From NCBI RefSeq assembly GCF_011682065.1, contig NZ_VUYU01000010.1:62001-126000 (forward strand): 64,000 nt of DNA, given 5' to 3'. Positions 52,575-62,229 of the stretch are shown here, piece by piece. The position numbers were made by a program, and so were the translations under genes. The notes under the pieces are model-generated. The model worked only from the letters and a program-made list of their open reading frames with translations. It was not told the DNA's origin and searched no databases. This DNA is from Massilia rubra. Lineage in GTDB: Bacteria > Pseudomonadota > Gammaproteobacteria > Burkholderiales > Burkholderiaceae_D. Numbering within the stretch: position 1 is the stretch's first letter; each line of letters begins with the position of its first letter.

Positions 52575-54287
52575 TTACTTGATCGCTTTCGCCGCCTTTG
52601 TCGCTTCCGCCGTCTTGCGTATCGTCTCCAAGGTCGCATTCGGGGTAATCAAATTCCCGTCGTAACGCAACTCGATCACCGCCGGCAAGGCATTGTCCCG
52701 GGTGTGCGCCAGCGCGCGCGCCAGGGCCGGGCCGAATTCCGCCGTGGCATTGACTACCTCGCCATGCGCGCCATACGCCTTGGCCAGTTCCGCAAAGTCC
52801 GGGTTATGCAATCCGGTGCCCGATACGCGGCCCGGATAATCCCTTTCCTGGTGCATGCGGATGGTGCCGAACATGCCATTATTGAAAACAATAATAATCA
52901 CGCCGGCCTTGTATTGCACCGCGGTCGCCAGTTCTTGTCCATTCATCATGAATTCGCCATCGCCGGCAAACGTCACCACCGTGCGTGAGGGATCGACAAT
53001 CTTGGCCGCGATGCCGGACGGCACGCTGTAACCCATCGCGCCATTGGTCGGCGCCAGCTGGGTGCGCATGCCGCCATACCGATAAAAGCGGTGCGCCCAC
53101 GAGGCGTAATTGCCGGCGCCATTCGTGATAATCGTATCGCGCGGAACTTGCGCCATCAGTTCCTGCACCACTTGCCACAGGTCGAGCGGGGCCGCGCCAT
53201 CCTTGAAAATCGGCGGCTGTTCCTGATAAGCGGCCAGCTCGGCCTTCGCCTCGGCGACCGTGCCGCGCCAGGCGGACGGGTCAACCGGCTCCATCGCGGC
53301 CAGCATGGCGCAGGCTTGCGCGGCGCCGCTGTTGATCATCAGCTCGGCCTGGTACACGCTGCCCAGTTCCTCGGCGTCCGCATGGAAATGCACCAGGCGC
53401 TGGCTTGGCACGGGCGAGGCCAGCAGGGTGTAGCCGCCGGTGGTCATTTCGCCCAGGCGCGGGCCGATGGCGATGACCAGGTCGGCGTTTTTGACGCGCG
53501 CGGCCAGCTTCGGATTGATGCCGATCCCGACATCACCTATATAGTGAGGGTGGGCGTTGTCGAGCAGGTCCTGGAAGCGGAAGGTGCAGCCGACCGGCAG
53601 CGCATTGGCTTCGGCAAACCGTTGCAGGTCGGCGCAGGCCTGGGCGTTCCAGCTGGCGCCGCCAAGCAGCACCACCGGACGTGTTGCTGCGGCCAGCATC
53701 TCGCGCAGGGTGGCGATCTGGGCGGCGGACGGCGACGCCTGCACCGGCTGGTAGCGGCGGGTGTCGGCCACGGCGGCGGTGTCGATCAGCATGTCTTCCG
53801 GCAGCGCCAGCACCACCGGGCCGGGACGGCCGCTGGTGGCGACCTGGAAGGCGCGCGCGATGTATTCGGGAATGCGGTCGGCGCGGTCGATCTGGGTGAC
53901 CCACTTGGCCATCTGGCCGTACATGCGGCGGTAGTCGATCTCCTGGAACGCTTCGCGGTCGATGAAATCGTTGCCGACCTGGCCGATGAACAGGATCATC
54001 GGGGTCGAGTCCTGGTAGGCCGTGTGCACGCCGATCGAGGCATTGGTGGCGCCGGGGCCGCGCGTGACGAAGCAGATGCCGGGTTTGCCGGTCAGCTTGC
54101 CATAGGCTTCGGCCATGAACGCGGCGCCGCCTTCCTGGCGGTTGATGATGAAGCGGATATCGGAGTCGTGCAGGGCGTCGAGCACGTCGAGGTAGCTTTC
54201 GCCGGGAACCCCGAAGGCGGTGTCGACGCCGTGAATGTTGAGCGCATCGACCAGAATCTGGCCGCCACTGCGGGAAGGGTGCGTCAT
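52575..54287 (-). CDS. Thiamine diphosphate-dependent enzyme, acetolactate synthase-like
   Basis: A 570-residue enzyme with the three-domain layout of the acetolactate synthase group. The catalytic Glu lies in INRQEGGAAFMAEAYGK (about residue 52), and the cofactor motif is GDGEFMMNGQELAT ending in NN (about residues 440-470). No small regulatory subunit gene is adjacent, so it is likely a related decarboxylase or ligase with another substrate instead of the IlvB of branched-chain synthesis. It stands alone on the minus strand. Confidence 0.85.
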   Translation of the reverse strand: MTHPSRSGGQILVDALNIHGVDTAFGVPGESYLDVLDALHDSDIRFIINRQEGGAAFMAEAYGKLTGKPGICFVTRGPGATNASIGVHTAYQDSTPMILFIGQVGNDFIDREAFQEIDYRRMYGQMAKWVTQIDRADRIPEYIARAFQVATSGRPGPVVLALPEDMLIDTAAVADTRRYQPVQASPSAAQIATLREMLAAATRPVVLLGGASWNAQACADLQRFAEANALPVGCTFRFQDLLDNAHPHYIGDVGIGINPKLAARVKNADLVIAIGPRLGEMTTGGYTLLASPVPSQRLVHFHADAEELGSVYQAELMINSGAAQACAMLAAMEPVDPSAWRGTVAEAKAELAAYQEQPPIFKDGAAPLDLWQVVQELMAQVPRDTIITNGAGNYASWAHRFYRYGGMRTQLAPTNGAMGYSVPSGIAAKIVDPSRTVVTFAGDGEFMMNGQELATAVQYKAGVIIIVFNNGMFGTIRMHQERDYPGRVSGTGLHNPDFAELAKAYGAHGEVVNATAEFGPALARALAHTRDNALPAVIELRYDGNLITPNATLETIRKTAEATKAAKAIK

Positions 54288-54478
54288 GGAGTCTCTGCCT
54301 GGATGGTTGAGTATGCGTCATTCTATGCGAGCCGATTCGGGCAAGCTTTTGAAATTACGACATTAAATATCACAATTTCTATCCCCGCTGGACCGCGTGC
54401 GACATTGTGCTGCCTCAAACCCACGCAATATGGCAGGGCTAAGGTGGATATTTCCTTGACCTTCACCAGCCGCTTTCC

Positions 54479-55804
54479 ATGGAATTGCTGATCATCCTCG
54501 TCCTGATCCTGCTCAACGGCGTGTTTGCCATGTCCGAGCTGGCGCTGGTGTCGGCCAAGCGGGTGCGGCTCGAAAAAATGGCCGCCCGGGGCCGGGGCGG
54601 GGCGCGCACCGCCATGCGGCTGGCCGATGACCCGGGCGCCTTTCTTTCCACGGTCCAGGTCGGCATTACCCTGATTGCCATCTTCAACGGCGCCTTCGGC
54701 GAAGCGTCGCTGACCGAGCGCCTGGCGCCGCAACTGGCCACGCTGCCGGTGCTGGCGCCCTATGCGCGCCAGGCGGCGCTGGCGCTGGTGGTGGCCGGCA
54801 TTACGCTGGCGTCGATCCTGCTCGGCGAGCTGGTGCCCAAGCGCATTGCGATGCAGTATCCGGAAGCTGTGGCGGCCATCATCGCGCCGCCGCTGCAGGC
54901 GCTTGCGCGCGCAATGGCGCCGTTGGTGCGCGTGTTGTCGGCTTTGAGCGAGCTGATCATGCGGGTGCTGGGGATGGGGCGCGCCCCCGCCAGCGCCCCC
55001 ACCGCCGACGAGATCAGCGGCATGCTGCGCGAGGGCGCCGACGCGGGCGTGCTCGACAAGACCGAATCGGACATCGCCGCGCGCGCCCTGCGCCTCGACG
55101 ACCAGCGCATCGATGCGCTGATGACGCCACGCGCCGCGCTGCAACTGATCGACCTCGATGGCGAGCGCGGCGCCAACCTGGCGCGCATCGCGGCCAGCCC
55201 GTTCAGCCGCTTTCCGGTGGTGCGCGGCGACGCCTCGCAGGTGCTGGGCGTGGTCGACGCGGGCGAGCTGTTCGCCCAGGCGGTCGCCCATGGCGCGCTG
55301 GACGCCATCGATATCGGCGCGGCCACGCGCGCGGCGCTGCTGGTGCCGCACACGGTCAGCGCGCGCGGCCTGCTGGAACAGTTGCGCCAACAGCAGGCCG
55401 AACTGGCGCTGGTGGTTGACGAGCATGGCGAACTGAAGGGCATGGTGACCCTGGTCGACCTGATGGTGGCCCTGATCGGCGCGCTGCCCGGCGACGAGGC
55501 GGGCGAGCCGGACGCGGTGCGACGCGAGGACGGCAGCTGGCTGCTCGATGGCGCCATGCCCCTGCCACGCCTGCGCGCGGTGCTCGACATCGCTGATGCG
55601 CTGCCCGGCGAAGCGAGCGGGGCCTACCAGACCCTGGCCGGTTTCGTGCTGGAGCAAATCGGGCATGTGCCGGCCGCGTCCGACCGTTTTGTGTGGGAGC
55701 GTTTTCGTTTCGAGGTGGTTGATATGGACAGACACCGGATCGACCGGGTGCTGGTGACGCAGCTGGAACAGGCCGGCGGCGCTGCGCCGGCCATCCCAGG
55801 CTGA
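54479..55804 (+). CDS. CorC/HlyC (CNNM) family membrane protein, second copy
   Basis: A 441-residue protein with an N-terminal CNNM/DUF21 domain (ELLIILVLILLNGVFAMSELALV, then ILLGELVPKRIAM), a CBS pair (MTPRAALQLIDLDG and LALVVDEHGELKGMVTLVDL) and a CorC_HlyC domain at the end. It is related to but distinct from the protein at 14707. A role in divalent-metal handling is expected. The ATG at 54479 has no strong ribosome binding site. Confidence 0.9.
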   Translation: MELLIILVLILLNGVFAMSELALVSAKRVRLEKMAARGRGGARTAMRLADDPGAFLSTVQVGITLIAIFNGAFGEASLTERLAPQLATLPVLAPYARQAALALVVAGITLASILLGELVPKRIAMQYPEAVAAIIAPPLQALARAMAPLVRVLSALSELIMRVLGMGRAPASAPTADEISGMLREGADAGVLDKTESDIAARALRLDDQRIDALMTPRAALQLIDLDGERGANLARIAASPFSRFPVVRGDASQVLGVVDAGELFAQAVAHGALDAIDIGAATRAALLVPHTVSARGLLEQLRQQQAELALVVDEHGELKGMVTLVDLMVALIGALPGDEAGEPDAVRREDGSWLLDGAMPLPRLRAVLDIADALPGEASGAYQTLAGFVLEQIGHVPAASDRFVWERFRFEVVDMDRHRIDRVLVTQLEQAGGAAPAIPG

Positions 55805-55809
55805 TTTAC

Positions 55810-55850
55810 CGCATCGCGCCGCAGCCGGGAGCGGGCTGCGGCGCGATGCG
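55810..55850. terminator. Perfect 17-bp hairpin between convergent genes
   Basis: CGCATCGCGCCGCAGCC, a seven-base loop, then its exact complement. It lies six bases after the CorC-like stop codon and 14 bases before the pectate lyase stop codon. There is no T-run, so it may act as a roadblock or need Rho. Confidence 0.6.
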
Positions 55851-55863
55851 GGACGTGCCCGGC

Positions 55864-57336
55864 TTACCTGACGCTGAGCTTGCCGGCGCCCGCGTTGCGC
55901 AGGACCGACTCGCGCACTTTGGACGCATCGAGCACGACCGGGGTGTACGGCAGGGTCCAGCCGACCGCGGTGCTGAACTTGCAGCTCTCGCCGCCCAGGC
56001 CCAGCGCTACGCCGTTCAGCAAGGAACCGCTGTCGACGATGGCGCCGGTTTTGCCGGACGAGCCCGATGCCTCGACCACATCGCCGCATTCCTTGGCGCC
56101 GATGATGTCGAACGCGTTGTGCTGCGACACGATCTTGGCCTTGTAGCCGACGCCGATGCTGTAGTGGTGCGGATACAGCTTGGCGTCGCGGTCGCCCTGG
56201 TAGTAATTGTTGTACACGTGAACCTTGCCGAAACGCACGCGCGGCGAGCGGCCGGTGATGTCGTGGTACAGATTGCCGTGGAAAGTGACGGTCAGGTGGC
56301 CATCGTCGGACGTGGTGCTGTCGGACGAGCCGACCAAGGTGTTTTTCTCGTGCAGCTTGAACACATTGTTCGACACGGTGACGTAGTCGGCGCCGTTCTT
56401 GATGTCGAGCGAGCCATCGTGGCACTGCTTGAGTTTGCCGTTTTCTTTCGGGAACTGGTCATCGGTGCGCGGCGCATCGGTGAAGGTGTTGTGGTCGATC
56501 CAGACGTGGGTCGCCTGGTCGACGTTCAGGCCGTCGTAGCGCGAGTTCCAGTTGCCGGTGCTGGTGTCTTTCGGATCCCACACCGGGGCGATATCGCAGG
56601 GGTTGGCGATGGTCAGGTTGCGTACGATGACGTTATCGACGCCCTTGATCATGATGCGGCCGTTGACAATGCCCGCGTCGGCGCCGACGCCGATCAGGGT
56701 GGTGTTCGATGGCAGCGAAATCAGGCTGCGCACGCCCTGGTCGGTGGCATTCTTGAACGGGCCGTCGGCGGCCATGTCGATGGTGCCGTAGATCTTGACC
56801 TGGGTCGGCTTGCCGCCCGTGTTCTTGAGCACTCCCTGCAGTTGTGAAGCCGAGCTGACCAGGAAGACCTCTTTCTGCGTCGCCGCCGCGCCGCCGCGGG
56901 TGCCGCTGCTGTAGCTGGCCCAGCCCGTTGCGGGCGCTGCTTGCGTGAGCGGATCGGTGCCGGCCGGCGGGGTGGTTGGCGGCGTTGTCGGCGGGGTGGT
57001 CGGCGGGGTGGTCGGCGGCGTCGTCGGTGGGGTGGTTGGTGGGGTGGTCGGTGGCGTGGTGGCGCCGTCCAGCGGGCCTACCGCGCATTTCTTGGCGACG
57101 CCGGGATACGGATCGCTGCCGAAGGTGGCGGCGGTGCAGGCCACTTTGCCGCTGAGCGACTTGACCACCCATTTGTTCTTGATGCCGAACGAAACCTGGC
57201 GCTTGGCGGCGCCGACGTCGCAGGTGCCGCCCTGGGCGGCGCATTTCGAAAAACTCGCCGGCCAGTCGGCGGCATTGGCGGCGGAGGTGGCGAACAAAGC
57301 GGTGCTGATCAGTGCGGCAAGAGGCAACAGTTTCAT
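55864..57336 (-). CDS. Pectate lyase (PL1 type) with N-terminal accessory domain
   Basis: Secreted polysaccharide lyase of 490 residues. A signal peptide ends around ANA (residue 22). Residues about 24-85 form a small Cys-containing accessory domain (WPASFSKCAAQGGTCDVG onward), followed by a linker of eight TTPP units (about 94-124). The rest is a PL1 parallel beta-helix with the calcium and substrate motifs WIDHNTFTD, DGSLDIKNGADYVTVSNN and RSPRVRFGKVHVYNNYY. It cleaves pectate by beta-elimination. AAGGAAA precedes the ATG. Confidence 0.92.
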   Translation of the reverse strand: MKLLPLAALISTALFATSAANAADWPASFSKCAAQGGTCDVGAAKRQVSFGIKNKWVVKSLSGKVACTAATFGSDPYPGVAKKCAVGPLDGATTPPTTPPTTPPTTPPTTPPTTPPTTPPTTPPAGTDPLTQAAPATGWASYSSGTRGGAAATQKEVFLVSSASQLQGVLKNTGGKPTQVKIYGTIDMAADGPFKNATDQGVRSLISLPSNTTLIGVGADAGIVNGRIMIKGVDNVIVRNLTIANPCDIAPVWDPKDTSTGNWNSRYDGLNVDQATHVWIDHNTFTDAPRTDDQFPKENGKLKQCHDGSLDIKNGADYVTVSNNVFKLHEKNTLVGSSDSTTSDDGHLTVTFHGNLYHDITGRSPRVRFGKVHVYNNYYQGDRDAKLYPHHYSIGVGYKAKIVSQHNAFDIIGAKECGDVVEASGSSGKTGAIVDSGSLLNGVALGLGGESCKFSTAVGWTLPYTPVVLDASKVRESVLRNAGAGKLSVR

Positions 57337-57490
57337 TAAAGTTTCCTTGTTAAAAATTGTCTATATTGTAATAGTTAGTATGTACGTTGGGTAACGCAAC
57401 TGCGATCACTTTTTTTGCAATAATGATATCGAAATCGGTATCGATCACATGGCCGCTGGTGGAAACTTGGTGGCGTGCGCGCTGGCGCGG

Positions 57491-57496
57491 TACAAT
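57491..57496 (+). promoter_or_regulatory. Promoter -10 box of rnpB
   Basis: TACAAT at 57491-57496 lies about eight bases before the predicted start of the RNase P RNA. A TTGGTG 18 bases upstream (57467-57472) could be the -35 box. The 57337-57466 stretch before it holds the divergent pectate lyase leader and no gene. Confidence 0.55.
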
Positions 57497-57502
57497 GGCG
57501 GG

Positions 57503-57857
57503 GTGAAGCAGGCCAGACAGTCGCTGGCTGGCGCGTAATGCGTCGGCGGGAGGAAGGTCCGGACTCCATAGAGCAGGGTGACGGTTAATGGCCGTCCGCT
57601 GAAAGCCGACCGGCGTAAGCCGGGGAGTATAAGGCGAGGAATAGGGCCACAGAGACGAGCGTATTAAGTTACGGTGAAACGCGGTAACCTCCACCTGGAG
57701 CAATCCCAAATAGGCACGCGTTGAGGCGGCTCGCGGAGCGTGCGGGTAGGGAGCTTGAGCGCAGGAGTAATTCTGCGCCTAGAGGAATGGCTGTCATAGC
57801 GATTGCCCGCAAGGGTCGTCGCCGTAACAAAATCCGGCCTATCGGCCTGCTTCACAC
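57503..57857 (+). ncRNA. rnpB: RNase P RNA, class A
   Basis: The catalytic RNA of ribonuclease P. The ends pair (GAAGCAGGCC at 57505 with GGCCTGCTTC at 57844-57853). The conserved cores are present in order: GGAGGAAGGTCCGGACTCC, GGGCCACAGAGACGAG, GGTGAAACGCGGTAACCTCC, CCTGGAGCAATCCCAAATAGG and, near the 3' end, TAGAGGAATGGCTGTCA and ACAAAATCCGGCCTATCGG. End positions are within a few bases. Any protein frame here is spurious. Confidence 0.96.
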
Positions 57858-58009
57858 TGAATAATCCGGCGCGCAAGGCGCCGCTGAAACATCCTGCCTC
57901 GCCTCCGGCGAGGACATTCCCAAGGGATCCGCATGCGGGTCGGCCCTACTACGGCCCTGGCGCCGGCGCCATGCCGGCCTGCTGAGGGACGACCTCACAT
58001 TTTCATATG

Positions 58010-58038
58010 TTGACACTCATTAATTATTTCTATAAAAG
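58010..58038 (+). promoter_or_regulatory. Predicted promoter of RTX2
   Basis: TTGACA at 58010-58015 with TAAAAG at 58033-58038 (17 bases apart) or TATAAA at 58031. The stretch TATAAAAG also occurs upstream of RTX3 near 62155. The region between rnpB and this promoter (57858-58009) has short G/C hairpins and no gene. Confidence 0.5.
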
Positions 58039-58070
58039 AAATGTTTCCTCATTCTTAATGGAATTTTTTG

Positions 58071-61000
58071 ATGATCTCCGTATTTCGCAGCAGTGATAAT
58101 GCCGGTTTCCTGACCGGAAGCGCCGACAAAGACTATCTGTTCGGCATGGGTGGTGACGACCGCCTCGACGGCGGCGCCGGTAACGATACCCTCGTTGGCG
58201 GCACGGGCAACGACATGCTCAACGGCGGCGCCGGCGACGATACCTATTTTTTCGGGCGCGGCCACGGCCGCGACGAGATTAGTGCGGACTGGGGCGCCGC
58301 AAAGGAACGTAACCTGATCCGCTTCGCCGAAGGCATCAATCCGGCCGACATCGTCCTTTCCAGGGCCGGCTACGAGGACTTGACCTTGTCGATTCGCCAT
58401 AGCGACGACAGCATCACCGTCAAGGGGTATTTTGGTCCGGGCGTGAACTTGTCGAGCGGCGAAGCGCGCCCCGCGCCGGTCGCGGATATCCGCTTCGCCG
58501 ACGGCACCAGCTGGGACCACGCGGCCGTGTTCGGCCTGCTCAACCCGCTTCAAACCCTGTCCGCTGGCGCCGACTGGTTCGCGGGAATCAATCTGGACGG
58601 CGGCGATGGCAACGACAGCCTGACGGGTGCGCGCTCGGGCAGCCAGCTCGCCGGCGGCAACGGTAACGACCGCCTCGACGGCGGCGATGGCGACGACCTG
58701 CTGACCGGCGGCGCCGGCGACGACTGGCTGTCGGGCGCGGAGGGCGTCAACACCTACCGTTTCAATGGCGACTGGGGGCACGACACGATCGTGGCAAATA
58801 ACTACGGCATGCGGGTCGATCTGATCGCGCTGCCCGATCTGCTGGCGGGCGCGCTGAGCTTCGCGCGCGCGGTTGGAGGGCAGGGCAATGACCTGCTGAT
58901 CGGGGTCAAGGGCGCGACGCAAAGCATTACCGTGACCAACTACTTCAACCCGCAATCGCCCGAGATCGCCGCGCGCATGCGCATCGTGCTGGCCGACGGC
59001 GCCAACTGGAACGCCGAGCAACTGCGCCAGGAGATGACCTATGCCAACGGTCTCGCACTGAGCGGCACCGACGCCAACAACTGGCTTAAGGGCGATGCGC
59101 GCAACGACTTTCTCAGCGGCGGCAATGGCAACGACACGCTCGTGGGCGGCAATGGCAACGATGTCCTGGTCGGCGGCGCCGGCAATGACCTCTTGTTTGA
59201 CGACGCAGGCGACAACCTCTTCGACGCGGGTGCGGGCGACGCCAGGTTGATTGGCGGATCGGGGGGCAACCTGTACAAGTTCGGCCGTGATGCGGGAACC
59301 TATGTGCTCGAACCCGGCGCCGGCGGTACCCATATCGTGCTGCTGGGCGCGGATGTACGGCCAGCCGATGTGAGCTTTGCGGTTAGTGGGTCCAGCCAGC
59401 TGAACATTGCCATTACCGGCACCAGCGCGCTGCTGCAACTGCCCTTCAACGCGTGGCCCGACGTCGAGCCTGGCATGCGGATGCGCGTGCAATTCCAGTT
59501 TGCCGATGGCAGCGTGTGGGGCGAGGATGACATTCTCGGCCGGCTGTACCGCGGGGATGCGCGCGATAACCTCATCAAAGGCGGCAACGGGCTCGACGTG
59601 CTGCACGGCCTGGATGGCAATGACACGCTCGAGGGCTACCGCGGCGACGACACTGTGTATGGCGGCAACGGCGATGACAGCCTGGACGGCGGCGACGGCT
59701 ACGATCTCCTGGTGGGCGGGGAGGGGCGCGACGTGCTCTTGGGCGGCGAGGGCAATGACCTGCTTCAAGGCGGGGCTGGCAACGACAGGTTGTTCGGCAG
59801 CAGTGGCGACGATACCGTGCGCGGCGGCGCTGGCGACGACGAGATCTGGGAACAGGATGGCAGCAATACCTTCGTGTTTGCGCCCGGCGACGGCAACGAC
59901 GTGCTGCAAATTGCGCAGGAAGAGGCCAACCAGAAAAATGTGATCGCCTTCGAGGGCGACCTCAAGCCGCAGGATGTCTGGGTCGGCCTGGTGAATGCGG
60001 GCGGGGGTGTCAATCGCAGCGAACTGATCCTGGAGTCGGGGGCGGACCGTATTACCATCCCGAATTACGTCTATCGTTACTACGGAGCTACGTCTGTGCA
60101 CGAAATCCGCTTTCCCGACGGCACGGTGTGGGATAGGGACGCCATCTTCGCCCGCTCGCTGATCGGCAACGAGCGCGACAATATGCTGTTTGGCGACGTC
60201 CGCGACGATGTCCTCGAAGGTCATGGGGGCAACGATCATCTGTACGGGAAAAATGGCCATGACACCTTGTCGGGAGGCAAAGGCGACGACACGCTCGAGG
60301 GCGGCTACTATGAGGCCAATACCTATCTGCTGAACCGGGGCGACGGCGCCGACGTCATCCGGGACTGGAGCGCCGGCAGCGTGATCCGTTTCGGCGCCGG
60401 CATCGGCCGCGCCGATATCGTCGCCGCGCCAGCCAGCGGTTCCCTCATGCGCCTGAGCTACGGCGGCGACTCGGTCGTGATCAACCAGGGCTACAGTGGC
60501 GATGGGGCCAGCGTCCTCGCGCAGAGTTACCTTGAATTTGCCGATGGTACGCGCGTTCCCTTGTCGGCCTTCGACAACCATGCACCGGTCCCGGCGTATG
60601 TGCCGACGCCGCCGGCGGCTGAAGAATCGCTGCCCTTCCATATTGTGCTGCCTCGCGACATGTTCTCCGATCCGGATCAGGGCGATGCCGGCGTGATGAG
60701 CGTCAGCGGGCTGCCGGCATGGCTGAGCTTCGATCCGTTCACCCGGATGTTGAGCGGCACCCCCTCGTCCAGCGATACCGGCACGGTGCCGCTGACCGTG
60801 ACCTGGACCGACAAGGGCGGCTTGCATGCCAGTCTCGTCATGGATCTGGCGGTCAAGCCGGCCGCCAGCGTGACGTTGAGCGGCGGGCCGGAGGCCGACA
60901 TTCTCACCGGCAAATCGAATCACGACGACTTGCGTGGCTTCGATGGCGACGACCAGCTCAACGGCATGGGCGGCAACGATACCCTCGACGGCGGCGCCGG

Positions 61001-61976
61001 CAAGGACACCCTGGCTGGCGGCAGCGGCAACGACAGCTACCTGGCCGACGCGGCCGATGTCATCGTCGAAGACGCCGCCGCCGGCCTGGACCAGGTGACG
61101 TCCGCGGCCAGCCTGACCCTGGCCGAGCATGTTGAAATCCTGACCCTGTCCGGGACCGCGCCGGCCGACGGCGTCGGCAACGCGCTCGACAATCTGCTCA
61201 AGGGCAACGCCGGCGTCAATCTGCTGCAAGGCCTGGATGGCTTCGACCTGTTGCAGGGCGGCGCCGGCGACGACGGCTTGACCGATGCGCTGGGCCGCGC
61301 CAGTCTGCTCGACGGCGGGGCCGGCATCGACCGCCTGGTGGGCGGCAGCGGCAACGACATGTTCATCGGCGGCAAGGGCGCCGATGCCATCACCACCGGC
61401 ACGGGCGCCGACCTGATCGTCTTTAACCGGGGCGACGGCGTCGACACCGTGCTTGGCACGACCGGCGCCGACAACACCCTGTCGCTGGGCGGCGGCATCC
61501 GCTATGCCGACCTGCTGCTGACCAAGTCCGGCAACGACCTGGTCCTGACCACCGGGGTGGCCGAGCAGATCGTCCTCAAGAGCTGGTACGCGGCACCGGG
61601 CAACGCGGGCATCTCGACCTTGCAAGTGATCACCGCCGCTTCCACGGATTACCATCCTGGCGCGCTGAGCCCGATCAACGACAACAAGGTCGAGCAGTTC
61701 GACTTTATCGGCATCGTGGCGCGCTTCGACCAGGCGCGCGCCGCCGGCGCGACCGCCTGGAGCGCGTGGACCACGCTCGAGCAATTCCAGCGCGGCGGCA
61801 GCGACACGGCGGCCATCGGCGGCGACCTGGCTTACCAGTACGGGCTCAACGGCAACCTGGCCAATATCGGCGCGGGGACGGCGCTGGCCATCGTCGGTAG
61901 CAGCGGTTTCGGCGGCGCAGCGCAGGAATTCCTGCCCGGCGCCAGCCTGAACGACGGCTCGCCGCTGCTGTTCTAA
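58071..61976 (+). CDS. Giant RTX calcium-binding protein (RTX2)
   Basis: About 1301 residues, built like RTX1 but with one cadherin-like domain. Nonapeptide repeat blocks begin near residues 10, 165, 335, 500 and 700, each followed by a haemolysin-type related beta segment (RFADGTSWD style). A He_PIG domain at about 835-930 contains GLPAWLSFDPFTRMLSGTP. A repeat block from about 935 and a C-terminal module from about 1140 closely follow those of RTX1 and RTX3, ending NDGSPLLF. No signal peptide; type I export expected. The ATG at 58071 is preferred to the TTG before it. Confidence 0.88.
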   Translation: MISVFRSSDNAGFLTGSADKDYLFGMGGDDRLDGGAGNDTLVGGTGNDMLNGGAGDDTYFFGRGHGRDEISADWGAAKERNLIRFAEGINPADIVLSRAGYEDLTLSIRHSDDSITVKGYFGPGVNLSSGEARPAPVADIRFADGTSWDHAAVFGLLNPLQTLSAGADWFAGINLDGGDGNDSLTGARSGSQLAGGNGNDRLDGGDGDDLLTGGAGDDWLSGAEGVNTYRFNGDWGHDTIVANNYGMRVDLIALPDLLAGALSFARAVGGQGNDLLIGVKGATQSITVTNYFNPQSPEIAARMRIVLADGANWNAEQLRQEMTYANGLALSGTDANNWLKGDARNDFLSGGNGNDTLVGGNGNDVLVGGAGNDLLFDDAGDNLFDAGAGDARLIGGSGGNLYKFGRDAGTYVLEPGAGGTHIVLLGADVRPADVSFAVSGSSQLNIAITGTSALLQLPFNAWPDVEPGMRMRVQFQFADGSVWGEDDILGRLYRGDARDNLIKGGNGLDVLHGLDGNDTLEGYRGDDTVYGGNGDDSLDGGDGYDLLVGGEGRDVLLGGEGNDLLQGGAGNDRLFGSSGDDTVRGGAGDDEIWEQDGSNTFVFAPGDGNDVLQIAQEEANQKNVIAFEGDLKPQDVWVGLVNAGGGVNRSELILESGADRITIPNYVYRYYGATSVHEIRFPDGTVWDRDAIFARSLIGNERDNMLFGDVRDDVLEGHGGNDHLYGKNGHDTLSGGKGDDTLEGGYYEANTYLLNRGDGADVIRDWSAGSVIRFGAGIGRADIVAAPASGSLMRLSYGGDSVVINQGYSGDGASVLAQSYLEFADGTRVPLSAFDNHAPVPAYVPTPPAAEESLPFHIVLPRDMFSDPDQGDAGVMSVSGLPAWLSFDPFTRMLSGTPSSSDTGTVPLTVTWTDKGGLHASLVMDLAVKPAASVTLSGGPEADILTGKSNHDDLRGFDGDDQLNGMGGNDTLDGGAGKDTLAGGSGNDSYLADAADVIVEDAAAGLDQVTSAASLTLAEHVEILTLSGTAPADGVGNALDNLLKGNAGVNLLQGLDGFDLLQGGAGDDGLTDALGRASLLDGGAGIDRLVGGSGNDMFIGGKGADAITTGTGADLIVFNRGDGVDTVLGTTGADNTLSLGGGIRYADLLLTKSGNDLVLTTGVAEQIVLKSWYAAPGNAGISTLQVITAASTDYHPGALSPINDNKVEQFDFIGIVARFDQARAAGATAWSAWTTLEQFQRGGSDTAAIGGDLAYQYGLNGNLANIGAGTALAIVGSSGFGGAAQEFLPGASLNDGSPLLF

Positions 61977-61992
61977 GCACGCCCGGCATGAA

Positions 61993-62027
61993 CCGCCATT
62001 CCCGCGCATCCAGCGCGGAAGTGGCGG
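61993..62027. terminator. Hairpin after RTX2
   Basis: CCGCCA-TTCC-CGCGC pairs with GCGCG-GAAG-TGGCGG across a short loop, 16 bases after the RTX2 stop codon. No T-run follows. The remaining 62028-62229 is an A/T-rich leader, with TATAAAAG near 62155 as a possible -10 region for RTX3. Confidence 0.45.
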
Positions 62028-62229
62028 CTTGTCCGGCGCGCCGTTCCAACCCGGCGCCGGGGCAAGCATCGCATCTGGCCGGTGGCGGTTGGCGAAACCC
62101 GCCGTTGCGCAATCCTCTACCCATGCGCAAAAAATGGACTCTGGTTAACCAATTGTATAAAAGTAAGCGTTCTTTCGTAGGGACAGGTCAAGTACGTGTT
62201 CCTTTTCAATTTTCTTCTCAAAAACGGAT

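Noticed and set aside
52575-54287. Annotation as IlvB acetolactate synthase
   Set aside because: No ilvH or ilvC nearby and the substrate-channel residues cannot be assigned by eye, so only the broader enzyme group is given.
57664-57985. Small protein frames within and after rnpB
   Set aside because: They overlap the conserved RNase P RNA core, whose conservation is structural.
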